The notes under the pieces were generated by a model. The model ran no database searches. It saw only the letters and a program-made list of their open reading frames with translations, and had not been told where the DNA came from. From Catonella massiliensis (GTDB taxonomy: Bacteria > Bacillota > Clostridia > Lachnospirales > Lachnospiraceae), in assembly GCF_016651435.1 (NCBI RefSeq), contig NZ_JAEPRJ010000001.1, positions 496,001 through 560,000 on the forward strand: a stretch of 64,000 nucleotides of DNA, given 5' to 3'. The translations under genes were made by a program, and so were the position numbers. Positions 18,806-26,150 of this stretch are shown piece after piece; the first letter of the stretch is position 1, and the number at the start of each line of letters is the position of its first letter.

Positions 18806-19966
18806 TTATATAAATACGTTGGTTTCGGTTCTCTCTGACTTTCTTCTGCTAAGCCTCTCGTGGCTTCGGTAGTACTGCTCTTTATCGTAATACATATTCG
18901 TATCAAGCTTCTTTACAAATTCATCAAAGCTCTCAGAAGATGGGTCATATAAGCCAATTCCAAAAGAAAGAGACAACTGATACTTTCTGTCATGTTGACG
19001 GTTGAGCTTGCTAAGTTCTTGTATTATCTTATCTTTGATTTCTAACAATACCGCATTGTCTGCTTCTGCAACAAAGATGAGGAATTCATCCCCTGCGTAT
19101 CTGATAGCAACTCCACGCTCGCTTGTAGCCTCAGATAGGATATTTGCAACCTCTTTTAGGGCAATATCACCTGTGTCGTGGCCAAAGGTGTCATTTATTG
19201 ACTTAAAACGGTTGATATCCAGCATCATGCCACCGTGCATTGATTCATAAAGTCTGCTGCTAAAGAGATAGGCTCTGTTTAAAAGGCCTGTAAGGCTGTC
19301 GATGAAGGCACTTTCCTTTTGTATGCTCATGAATGCACTGGAGAGCCCTATAGCTGCACCTACCCAGCCCGTAGCAAGACCATAGAAAAGAATCTGTGCA
19401 ATAAAGCCTATAAATACAGGAAACAAAAACACCCATATCGGGAAGAATCTTACATGCTTTTTATTCTTAAAAGTAGTGTGTATGTATGCACTGTACAGGA
19501 TGTAGCAAAAAGATATGAGGACATAAACATAGGAAAAAGGCGTCCTCTTATACACGTTGTTTTCATCTATGATAAAAACTATAGGATAGAACAAGTTGAT
19601 AAGGGCACTTATGAAAAGGATAATAGCAGGTATGGAGATGATTCCAGACCATTTTCTTGCCCTTGATGTATTGCCGTACAGGTGGAAGATAACGAATATA
19701 TCCCATAGCAGGCACAGCGATATGGTTGCCATGTACGCGACAGTATTACCGACCATATTAGCTATCCTACAAAGTGCACCGGGTCTGCCGTCTGCTGTAA
19801 AAACTACAGCATCAAAAAAGCAGGATACACCTACTATCATCAGCATGTATCTAAGCATGTTGTAATCAACCTTATCACTCTTTAGTATAGACTGATTGCA
19901 GGACATGATAGATATAACCAGTGCTATACCTACCGCACTTGCGACATATATATGTGTGAGTCCCAT
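18806..19966 (-). CDS. Membrane-bound diguanylate cyclase (GGDEF)
   Basis: The 386-residue protein has about six to seven N-terminal transmembrane helices (residues 5-215) and a C-terminal GGDEF domain (about 218-375). The signature reads AGDEF at 291-295, preceded by the metal-binding MMLDINRFKSINDTFGHDTGD. An alanine in the first glycine position is tolerated in some active cyclases. No RxxD inhibitory site is present five residues before it. It should make cyclic di-GMP at the membrane. The gene lies between two toxin-antitoxin cassettes and points opposite to everything around it, and its transcript would read into the antisense RNA of cassette 1. Confidence 0.88.
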   Translation of the reverse strand: MGLTHIYVASAVGIALVISIMSCNQSILKSDKVDYNMLRYMLMIVGVSCFFDAVVFTADGRPGALCRIANMVGNTVAYMATISLCLLWDIFVIFHLYGNTSRARKWSGIISIPAIILFISALINLFYPIVFIIDENNVYKRTPFSYVYVLISFCYILYSAYIHTTFKNKKHVRFFPIWVFLFPVFIGFIAQILFYGLATGWVGAAIGLSSAFMSIQKESAFIDSLTGLLNRAYLFSSRLYESMHGGMMLDINRFKSINDTFGHDTGDIALKEVANILSEATSERGVAIRYAGDEFLIFVAEADNAVLLEIKDKIIQELSKLNRQHDRKYQLSLSFGIGLYDPSSESFDEFVKKLDTNMYYDKEQYYRSHERLSRRKSERTETNVFI

Positions 19967-20001
19967 ATTTGTACCTCATAAATTTCTGTTAAACTAAGCG
20001 G

Positions 20002-20021
20002 GTGTCAAAAGTATTTGAAAC
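20002..20021. promoter_or_regulatory. Palindromic operator-like site at the diguanylate cyclase start site
   Basis: GTGTCAAAAGTATTTGAAAC (reverse complement GTTTCAAATACTTTTGACAC) differs by one base from the palindrome at 21748. It begins four bases downstream of the minus-strand -10 at 20026-20031, so it would cover the transcription start, the usual place for a repressor operator. Confidence 0.5.
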
Positions 20022-20025
20022 TTAT

Positions 20026-20054
20026 ATAATATTAAACTAAAAGTTCATTATCAA
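20026..20054 (-). promoter_or_regulatory. Promoter of the diguanylate cyclase gene
   Basis: On the minus strand TTGATA (20049-20054), a 17-bp spacer and TATTAT (20026-20031) lie 60 bp upstream of the ATG. The gap 19967-20283 holds this promoter, the palindrome at 20002 and the divergent promoter and leader of toxin cassette 2. Confidence 0.65.
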
Positions 20055-20168
20055 AAGCAGTTGCTGTATTTGTATACACCAAGTTTAATTATTACACATT
20101 TTTTTTCTAACTTCAATAGGGAAAGTGCATGAAATCAAGATTCTGCAATATATAAAGAGTTAATTTGA

Positions 20169-20197
20169 TTGAAAATGTCAGCCCACTATGTTAAAAT
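20169..20197 (+). promoter_or_regulatory. Promoter of toxin mRNA, cassette 2
   Basis: TTGAAA (20169-20174), a 17-bp spacer and TAAAAT (20192-20197) with an extended TG give a start near 20205, again at the GGAGAGTATC arm. It matches cassette 1 in spacing and position although the spacer sequence differs. Confidence 0.74.
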
Positions 20198-20205
20198 ATT
20201 TTTGT

Positions 20206-20283
20206 GGAGAGTATCTGCGACAAAAAGGAAACTCCCTAAGTACAAACCGAGCAATCGGAATCATACGAAGGGAGGTGGTGCTG
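20206..20283 (+). promoter_or_regulatory. Structured 5' UTR of toxin mRNA, cassette 2
   Basis: The layout equals cassette 1. GAGAGTATC (20207-20215) can pair with GATACTCTC (20466-20474), and ACTCCCTAAG (20231-20240) with CTTAGGGAGT (20444-20453). CTCCCT can instead mask the ribosome site AGGGAGG (20269-20275). The hairpin is CCGA-GCAA-TCGG: the loop differs from cassette 1 while the stem is kept, which supports a selected RNA fold. Confidence 0.7.
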
Positions 20284-20391
20284 ATGACTGCTTATGAAAT
20301 CATCATGATCTTCATAGGGATATTAGGTCTGCTAATATCCTTCGGCGGTTTTCTTATCGCCATTTTTACTTTTCTCGATAAGAGAAAGTAG
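20284..20391 (+). CDS. Holin-like type I toxin peptide, copy 2
   Basis: This is a 35-residue peptide beginning MTAYEIIMIF and ending LDKRK, with one transmembrane helix in between. It shares most residues with copy 1 at 18572, and the differences are conservative hydrophobic swaps. The ATG is eight bases after GGGAGG. The same promoter, leader, 3' arm and antisense promoter are present, so the whole cassette of about 280 bp has been duplicated or independently retained. Function is inferred as for copy 1. Confidence 0.72.
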   Translation: MTAYEIIMIFIGILGLLISFGGFLIAIFTFLDKRK

Positions 20392-20478
20392 ATTACCTGC
20401 TTGCCGCAAACAAGCGAAGTAGTCTGTTAAAAGATTTACCAAGCTTAGGGAGTACCATATACGTGGATACTCTCTTCT
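20392..20478 (-). ncRNA. Predicted antisense antitoxin RNA, cassette 2
   Basis: A minus-strand RNA would start near 20477 from the promoter at 20484-20512 and cover the 3' part of the toxin mRNA, including the GGATACTCTC arm and the hairpin GCTTG-CCGCAAA-CAAGC. The two antisense RNAs differ enough in the region between hairpin and arm to be cassette-specific, while their first bases are shared. The 3' end is unknown and the left coordinate is arbitrary. Confidence 0.55.
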
Positions 20479-20483
20479 CCATA

Positions 20484-20512
20484 ACTATAGCATATTATGA
20501 TACAGGTGTCAA
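20484..20512 (-). promoter_or_regulatory. Antisense (antitoxin) promoter, cassette 2
   Basis: On the minus strand a perfect TTGACA (20507-20512), a 17-bp spacer and TATAGT (20484-20489) form the best-matching antisense promoter. It is stronger than both toxin promoters by consensus, as expected if the antitoxin RNA must be in excess. Confidence 0.75.
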
Positions 20513-20621
20513 AGGGATAATACTCTGTTGGGTTACTTTTAGGAGAATATATTGTCTTTTGACACTTACAGCGTATCAAGCAATAATTTTTAATATATTA
20601 GCTTACAGAAAGGCAATTATC

Positions 20622-21659
20622 ATGGGTATATTTACAGGTAAAACCCTGCTTATTACAGGTGGAACCGGTTCATTTGGACATGCGGTTATGGACAGGTTTC
20701 TTTCTACAGATATCGGCGAAATAAGGATATTCTCAAGGGATGAGAAGAAACAGGATGACATGAGACACGAGTATCAGGCGAAGATGCCTGAGGTGGCTGA
20801 AAAGATTAAGTTCTACATAGGAGATGTGAGGGATATCAATTCCGTTAAAAATGCCATGAATGGAGTTGACTATATCTTCCATGCGGCAGCACTCAAGCAG
20901 GTACCTTCTTGCGAATTCTTCCCTATAGAGGCGGTAAAGACCAACGTGCTTGGTACTGAAAATGTGTTGAACGCGGCCATAGAAGCAGGAGTAAAGAGTA
21001 TAATCTGTCTTTCCACAGACAAGGCTGCCTATCCTGTAAATGCCATGGGAACCAGTAAGGCTATGATGGAAAAGGTAATAGTGGCTAAGTCACGTACCGT
21101 AGACCAGTCAAAGACCAAGATATGCTGTACAAGGTATGGCAATGTTATGTGCTCTCGTGGCTCAGTTATTCCGCTTTGGATAGACCAGATAAGGGCGGGG
21201 AACCCTATTACAGTCACAGAGCCTGCTATGACAAGATTTATAATGTCGCTTGAAGAAGCAGTTGACCTCGTTCTCTTTGCATTTGAACATGGGGAAACAG
21301 GAGATATACTGGTACAGAAGGCGCCTGCCTGCACTATAAAGGTTCAGGCGGAGGCGGTTTGTGATTTGTTTAACGGTGACAAGGCTGCCATAAGACAGAT
21401 AGGTATAAGACATGGTGAAAAGATGTATGAAACTCTGCTTACCAATGAGGAGTGCGAAAGAGCTATCGACCTTGGCAAGTTCTACAGGGTGCCTTGTGAC
21501 AGCAGAAATCTAAACTATGACAAATATTTCACACAGGGAAATATTGAAAGAGCCAAGCTAACTGAGTTTAACTCAAACAATACCGAGCTTCTTGACGTGG
21601 AGGAAGTAAAGTCAAAGCTTATGGAGCTTAGCTACATAAAGGAAGAACTTGAGAAGTAG
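20622..21659 (+). CDS. capE: UDP-N-acetylglucosamine 4,6-dehydratase/5-epimerase (CapE-like)
   Basis: The 345-residue short-chain dehydrogenase has the nucleotide motif GGTGSFG near residue 13. In the active-site segment STDKAAYPVNAMGTSK the usual tyrosine of YxxxK is replaced by methionine, as in CapE/PseB/FlaA1 enzymes. CapE performs the first step to UDP-L-FucNAc. The capF and capG genes follow in pathway order, favouring CapE over PseB. The ATG at 20622 has AGAAAGG eight bases before it; frames reaching back to 20463 run through the toxin cassette and are not used. Confidence 0.87.
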   Translation: MGIFTGKTLLITGGTGSFGHAVMDRFLSTDIGEIRIFSRDEKKQDDMRHEYQAKMPEVAEKIKFYIGDVRDINSVKNAMNGVDYIFHAAALKQVPSCEFFPIEAVKTNVLGTENVLNAAIEAGVKSIICLSTDKAAYPVNAMGTSKAMMEKVIVAKSRTVDQSKTKICCTRYGNVMCSRGSVIPLWIDQIRAGNPITVTEPAMTRFIMSLEEAVDLVLFAFEHGETGDILVQKAPACTIKVQAEAVCDLFNGDKAAIRQIGIRHGEKMYETLLTNEECERAIDLGKFYRVPCDSRNLNYDKYFTQGNIERAKLTEFNSNNTELLDVEEVKSKLMELSYIKEELEK

Positions 21660-21745
21660 CCACCATTTTTTGCAAAAAAATGAGCGAATTACGAATATTT
21701 TTGCAAGGACCCTGCTAAGCGTAGCTGTAGCAATTCTGTATCAAT

Positions 21746-21769
21746 GTGTGTCAAATACTTTTGACACAC
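21746..21769. promoter_or_regulatory. Perfect 24-bp palindrome between capE and capF
   Basis: The core GTGTCAAATACTTTTGACAC (21748-21767) extends by two bases on each side to a perfect 10-4-10 palindrome. It lies 92 bp before capF. The rest of the 179-bp gap has a self-complementary CATTTTTT-GC-AAAAAATG just after capE that could end transcription weakly. The palindrome could be an operator for a capF-side promoter, but no good -10/-35 pair was found beside it. Confidence 0.55.
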
Positions 21770-21838
21770 CGATTACGAAAATAGTGGTATGGGCTAATAA
21801 AATGCCTGAATGAGGCAAGAACAGGATTGGATTAAGAT

Positions 21839-23050
21839 ATGAATATACTTGTTACCGGTGCAAAAGGATTTGTAGGAAAGAATCTTGTGGAGAACCTTAG
21901 GTGTATAAAAGACGGGAAAAATACCACAAGACCTGCCCTTAAGATAGATGAAATATATGAATATGATGTAGAATCAGACAAGAAGCAGCTCTTTTACTAT
22001 TGTGAGAGGGCTGACTTTGTATTTAATCTGGCAGGAGTGAACCGCCCTAAGGATGAGGGGGAGTTTATGAAGGGAAACTTCGGCTTTGCTTCAGAACTTT
22101 TAGAAACACTTAAAAAATGTGAAAATACCTGCCCTGTAATGCTATCTTCTTCAGTACAGGCAACACTTGCAGGGAGATTTCAGACCTCGGAATACGGAAA
22201 GTCTAAGCTTGCAGGCGAGGAGCTTTTCTTTGACTACAGTAAGGAGACAGGGGCGAAGGTGCTGGTATACAGGTTTCCAAACCTCTTTGGTAAGTGGTGC
22301 ATGCCAAATTATAACTCAGCAGTCGCCACCTTTTGCTATAATACAGCCAACGACCTGCCGCTTACGATAAATGACAGAAATACTGTGCTAGAGCTCTTGT
22401 ACATAGATGACCTTGTAGAAGGTCTTCTGGATGCGCTTGAAGGTAAGGCACAATACTGCGAATATGAGGGAGTAGAGGCAAAAGGAGAGAAAGATGGCAG
22501 GTATGCCTACATTCCTGTGACTCACAAGGTGACTCTTGGGGAAATAGCTGATACTTTAGAGGAATTTAAGACTCAGCCTGAGAGCCTTATTATGCCTGAG
22601 ATACCGGCAGGAAGCTTTGCTAAGAAGCTCTATTCCACATATTTATCATATTTACCAAAAGAAAAGGTAAGCTTTCCGCTTAAGATGAATATGGATAACA
22701 GAGGGAGCTTCACAGAGCTTCTTAAGACCGCCTCCTGCGGGCAGTTCTCGGTAAATATAAGCAAGCCCGGTATCACAAAGGGAGAACACTGGCACAATAC
22801 CAAGTGGGAATTCTTTATAGTGGTGTCCGGCAAGGCTCTCATACAGGAGAGAAAGATAGGAACTGATGAAATCTTAGAGTTTTATGTAAGCGGCGAGAAG
22901 ATTGAGGCAGTACATATGTTGCCGGGATACACACATAACATCATCAATCTCTCAGATACAGAGGATTTGATTACTCTTATGTGGGCGAATGAAAGCTTTG
23001 ATAAGAACAGACCTGACACCTTTTTTGAGAAGGTGGAAGCAGATAATTAA
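21839..23050 (+). CDS. capF: UDP-L-FucNAc pathway bifunctional epimerase/reductase (CapF-like)
   Basis: The protein has 403 residues. The N-terminal short-chain dehydrogenase domain has GAKGFVGKNL at residue 7 and the catalytic pair in SEYGKSKLAGEE. The C-terminal domain (about 280-400) is a cupin with GITKGEHWHNTKWEFFIVVSG. This domain pair is the hallmark of CapF/WbjC, in which the cupin epimerises C3 and the reductase reduces C4 of the CapE product. Gene order E-F-G supports the assignment. Confidence 0.88.
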   Translation: MNILVTGAKGFVGKNLVENLRCIKDGKNTTRPALKIDEIYEYDVESDKKQLFYYCERADFVFNLAGVNRPKDEGEFMKGNFGFASELLETLKKCENTCPVMLSSSVQATLAGRFQTSEYGKSKLAGEELFFDYSKETGAKVLVYRFPNLFGKWCMPNYNSAVATFCYNTANDLPLTINDRNTVLELLYIDDLVEGLLDALEGKAQYCEYEGVEAKGEKDGRYAYIPVTHKVTLGEIADTLEEFKTQPESLIMPEIPAGSFAKKLYSTYLSYLPKEKVSFPLKMNMDNRGSFTELLKTASCGQFSVNISKPGITKGEHWHNTKWEFFIVVSGKALIQERKIGTDEILEFYVSGEKIEAVHMLPGYTHNIINLSDTEDLITLMWANESFDKNRPDTFFEKVEADN

Positions 23051-23193
23051 AGAATGATAAAGTAATAACAAATGATGAGTTAATGAAAAAATCAGCGAAT
23101 TAAAGCAAATTAGTAAGTGGAAAACGAAGAATTGATAGTATAAAAGCTATGAATATTGATAAAAATGAGTGTTTGAAATAATGAGGTATGAAG

Positions 23194-24369
23194 ATGAAGA
23201 CAGATTACACGGATGTGAGTTTTGTAAATAACGGTAAATTGAAGTTACTTATAATAGTTGGCACAAGACCTGAGATAATAAGGCTTTCAGAGGTTATAAA
23301 GAAGTGCAGGCTGTATTTTGACTGTATCTTAGCCCATACGGGTCAGAACTATGATTACAACCTAAACGGAATCTTTTTTAAGGACTTAAAGCTAAAAGAC
23401 GCTGAAGTATATATGGATGCGGTAGGAGCTGACCTTGGAGAGACAGTTGGCAATATTATAGCTGCTTCATATAAGCTGATGGTAAGCATTAAGCCAGATG
23501 CCCTTCTTATACTCGGTGATACCAACAGCTGTCTCTCTGCTATATCAGCAAAAAGGCTCCACATACCTATATTTCATATGGAAGCGGGCAACAGATGTAA
23601 GGATGAATGCCTGCCCGAGGAGACAAACCGCAGGATAGTGGATATAATCTCAGATGTGAATCTGGCTTATTCTGAGCATGCGAGGAGATACCTTGCGGAA
23701 TGCGGTCTTCCAAAGGAGAGAACCTATGTGACGGGCTCCCCTATGGCTGAGGTGCTAAGAGCCAATCTTGCCGATATTAAGGCAAGTGACGTACTTACAA
23801 GGCTAAGTCTAAAAGAGGGCAAATACATCCTTTTATCTGCTCACAGAGAAGAAAACATCGACACTGAGGAGAATTTTACCTCCCTTTTTACCGCGGTAAA
23901 TAAGCTGGCAGAAAAATACGATATGCCTGTGCTGTACTCCTGCCACCCAAGGAGCAGGAAACGCCTGGAAGAATCAGGCTTTAAGCTTGACAGCAGAGTT
24001 ATAAGACAGGAGCCTCTAGGCTTTCACGACTACAATAAGCTACAGATGTCTGCATTTTTGGTGGTATCAGACAGCGGTACCCTCCCTGAGGAGAGCTCTT
24101 TCTACATAAGCGAGGGCAGTCCATTCCCGGCAGTCTGCATAAGAACCTCTACCGAAAGACCTGAAGCCCTTGACAAAGGAGACTTCATCCTTGCAGGCAT
24201 AGATGAAAAGAGCCTCTTGCAGGCAGCAGACACAGCTGTAAACCTGAAGCTAAACGGAGACTACGGCCTCCCTACACCGGACTATATGGATGAGAATGTA
24301 AGCGATAAGGTGGTAAGGATAATCCAAGGGTATACCGGGGTTGTGAATAAGATGGTGTGGAGGAAATAG
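23194..24369 (+). CDS. capG: UDP-N-acetylglucosamine 2-epimerase family (CapG-like)
   Basis: The enzyme (391 residues from this start) has the WecB-family motifs GTRPEIIRLSEV, MEAGNRCKDECLPEETNRR and SDSGTLPEESSF. In the CapE-F-G pathway this epimerase makes UDP-L-FucNAc from the talo precursor. ATG 23194 lies seven bases after GAGG and fits better than the ATG at 23188, which lies one base from it. The last codons, VVNKMVWRK, and the bases after the stop are repeated at 25014-25047, beyond an inserted small-gene cassette. Confidence 0.87.
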   Translation: MKTDYTDVSFVNNGKLKLLIIVGTRPEIIRLSEVIKKCRLYFDCILAHTGQNYDYNLNGIFFKDLKLKDAEVYMDAVGADLGETVGNIIAASYKLMVSIKPDALLILGDTNSCLSAISAKRLHIPIFHMEAGNRCKDECLPEETNRRIVDIISDVNLAYSEHARRYLAECGLPKERTYVTGSPMAEVLRANLADIKASDVLTRLSLKEGKYILLSAHREENIDTEENFTSLFTAVNKLAEKYDMPVLYSCHPRSRKRLEESGFKLDSRVIRQEPLGFHDYNKLQMSAFLVVSDSGTLPEESSFYISEGSPFPAVCIRTSTERPEALDKGDFILAGIDEKSLLQAADTAVNLKLNGDYGLPTPDYMDENVSDKVVRIIQGYTGVVNKMVWRK

Positions 24370-24371
24370 GG
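24338..24371 (+). repeat. 34-bp direct repeat, left copy (end of capG)
   Basis: This segment covers the last codons and stop of capG. It recurs with one mismatch at 25014-25047, 676 bp downstream, where it provides the ribosome site and GTG of the acyltransferase gene. The two copies bracket the DUF3791-like cassette. Confidence 0.85.
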
Positions 24372-24408
24372 GTAACTTTAATGGGGAAATGAGTAAAAGG
24401 TAAAGTTT

Positions 24409-24438
24409 TGGACAAATAGAGAAAAAATTAGGTAGAAT
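24409..24438 (+). promoter_or_regulatory. Promoter of the DUF3791-like cassette
   Basis: TGGACA (24409-24414), an 18-bp spacer and TAGAAT (24433-24438) lie 26 bp before the first small gene and inside the unit bounded by the 34-bp repeats. The inserted unit thus appears to bring its own promoter. Confidence 0.5.
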
Positions 24439-24464
24439 AGAACTAGAATGAAGGAGGTATGCGA

Positions 24465-24674
24465 ATGTCAGAGAGAAGATTAAATAACAGCATATTTCTT
24501 ATGTATCTTGCGTCAATCAATTATATGAAGGCTCATAAAATGACAAAGGGAGACTTTGAAAAGCTGGACAAAAAGTATGAAATACTAAATTATATTGTGG
24601 AATGCCCAGACATTTTCGATAGCCTTACAGAAGAAGAAATGGTGGAGGAGATTGATAACTATGTTGCAAGCTGA
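24465..24674 (+). CDS. Small DUF3791-like protein
   Basis: This 69-residue acidic helical protein has an N-terminal part NSIFLMYLASINYMKAHKMT, a KYEILNYIVECPD centre and a C-terminal EEEMVEEIDNYV. The pattern resembles DUF3791-type proteins, which commonly precede DUF3990 genes in Clostridia and are suspected antitoxin partners. AAGGAGG is seven bases before ATG 24465 and only one base before ATG 24459. The following frame is a broken DUF3990 start, which supports the pairing. Confidence 0.6.
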   Translation: MSERRLNNSIFLMYLASINYMKAHKMTKGDFEKLDKKYEILNYIVECPDIFDSLTEEEMVEEIDNYVAS

Positions 24675-24726
24675 TTGTGAATACATCCTTTACCATGGAA
24701 CCGTCTCTGAAATAAAGCAAAGTTGA
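24661..24726 (+). pseudogene. Remnant of a DUF3990-type gene
   Basis: A 21-codon frame overlaps the end of the preceding gene and reads MLQADCEYILYHGTVSEIKQ then S and stop. The segment ILYHGTVSEI matches the N-terminal motif of DUF3990 proteins (compare LILYHSSQQIVEF in the intact gene at 42790). The remaining 140 or so codons are missing before the next small gene at 24747, so this appears to be a truncated partner gene. Confidence 0.5.
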
Positions 24727-24746
24727 CGTGACGAAGGGGAGAGCTC

Positions 24747-24995
24747 ATGCTTGAGAATAAAATTGAAACAATTAAAGGCCTATGCGTGGTAAATATAACT
24801 AAATTTATCATGACTAAATTAGGGCTTAGTGCGGATGAAGCCTACGCTAAATTTATGCAAATGGAAATGTTTGACCTGTTAATGGATACAGACTCTGGGA
24901 TGTATTTGGAGCAGAATGAATTCCTTATTGCATGCTGCGAAAAAGAATTAGAATATGGTGCGGAAGAACTATATAAGTTCTTGGAAGTTGCATAG
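24747..24995 (+). CDS. Small DUF3791-like protein, second copy
   Basis: The 82-residue protein has the pattern VVNITKFIMTKLGLSADEA, then FMQMEMFDLLMDTD and EQNEFLIACCEKELE. This resembles the DUF3791 layout of a helix, a short turn and a C-terminal helix. It follows the DUF3990 remnant and has AAGGGGAG six bases before ATG 24747. DUF3791 genes often occur on both sides of a DUF3990 gene, which fits this arrangement. Its role is unknown. Confidence 0.55.
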   Translation: MLENKIETIKGLCVVNITKFIMTKLGLSADEAYAKFMQMEMFDLLMDTDSGMYLEQNEFLIACCEKELEYGAEELYKFLEVA

Positions 24996-25013
24996 ATTTA
25001 ATAGGGGGTTCGT

Positions 25014-25047
25014 GGGTTGTGAATAAGATGGTGTGGAGGAAGTAGGG
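25014..25047 (+). repeat. 34-bp direct repeat, right copy
   Basis: This is a copy of the capG 3' end (24338-24371) with one change. It does not encode a useful frame here but supplies GGAGG (25035-25039) and the G of the GTG start for the acyltransferase gene. The left copy ends capG; the 642 bp between the copies hold the promoter, the two DUF3791-like genes and the DUF3990 remnant. Confidence 0.85.
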
Positions 25048-26078
25048 TGAATAAGCCTGTAACTAAATTTTCATTTGAGAATAACATTTTTGACATAATA
25101 AGATATTATGCTATGCTGCAAGTAATGATAAATCACATGGCAGAGCATTTTAAACTTCAGCTTCCTGCGGTATTACAAGCTTTAATTAAGTTTCAGGGAG
25201 TTGTAATCCTCTTTGCCTTAAGCGGCTATCTAACGGCTGCTTCACTTGATAGAGATAGTATGAATGGAGACATAGACAAGCCAAAGTTTCTTAAAAAGAG
25301 ATTCTTTAGAATATTTCCAGAATACTGGCTCTGTGTGCTTATAAATACTGTTGTGATTTTCGTGCTATATAGCCCGAAGCCTAACTTGAAGGAAGGATTG
25401 ATATATGTTATTACTCAGTTTGGTTGTCTAAACTTCTACACCGGTGAGTGGCTGAGAGGCTGTGGTGTAGGTGCTCCTAATGGGAGCCTATGGACTATAC
25501 TTGTAGAACTGGAGTTTTATGTTATAATATTACTTATATGGAAATGGCTTAAAAATAAAGGAATTATTACTTGGAGTATTCTTATTGCCTGCTTTGCCGG
25601 CCTGAATTATCTGACTGCTATAGCTGGCGATGGTGAAATGATTGCCATAAAGTTATTGAACTGCAGCATAATTCCATACTTGTACATGTTTATGATTGGC
25701 TGTTTCTTTTACAGATTTAGAGAGAAAATTTTTAATTGCGATAATAGATTGATTGCAATAGCCGGCTTATTCTTTGTAGCAATGTACTTTGTGGGGGATG
25801 GGTTGATATCTGGTTCATACCTCCCACTGCTTAGCGGGATTGCCCTTGCAGCCATGACTATTATATTTGGATATTTATTTAAGATAAAGCTTAGAGCTAA
25901 GATTGATATAACCTATGGAACATACTTGTATCACATGGTTGTAGTAAATGCTATAATTGCGCTCGGTGTAGAGATAAACTATGTGGTTATGGGGATTGGA
26001 ATAGTTGTAAGTTTGTTGCTGGGGCTTATGTCCTCAAGGTTTAATAAAGCTATACCATATATTATAAAAAGAGCATAA
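25047..26078 (+). CDS. Acyltransferase family 3 (OafA-like) membrane O-acyltransferase
   Basis: The 343-residue protein has about ten transmembrane helices. It contains the AT3 N-terminal motif IRYYAMLQVMINHMAEHF with the catalytic-type histidine, and RFFRIFPEYWLCV with the conserved arginines. AT3 enzymes move acetyl groups from cytoplasmic acetyl-CoA to surface sugars. The GTG start at 25047 lies seven bases after GGAGG within the right copy of the duplicated capG end. It is the first of several O-acylation genes in this region. Confidence 0.85.
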   Translation: MNKPVTKFSFENNIFDIIRYYAMLQVMINHMAEHFKLQLPAVLQALIKFQGVVILFALSGYLTAASLDRDSMNGDIDKPKFLKKRFFRIFPEYWLCVLINTVVIFVLYSPKPNLKEGLIYVITQFGCLNFYTGEWLRGCGVGAPNGSLWTILVELEFYVIILLIWKWLKNKGIITWSILIACFAGLNYLTAIAGDGEMIAIKLLNCSIIPYLYMFMIGCFFYRFREKIFNCDNRLIAIAGLFFVAMYFVGDGLISGSYLPLLSGIALAAMTIIFGYLFKIKLRAKIDITYGTYLYHMVVVNAIIALGVEINYVVMGIGIVVSLLLGLMSSRFNKAIPYIIKRA

Positions 26079-26150
26079 ACCTTGGATGAGGTGATGAGAG
26101 GATTGACTTTAAACATAAATATTATTAAACAATGTGTTAGGAGATTAAAA

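Noticed and set aside
20506..20565. GTGTCAAA and TTTGACAC half sites as another operator pair
   Set aside because: The first half is the -35 element of the antisense promoter of cassette 2 and the halves are about 50 bp apart.
20463..20621. N-terminal extension of CapE back to 20463
   Set aside because: The extension runs through toxin cassette 2 and has no ribosome site; ATG 20622 matches family N-termini.
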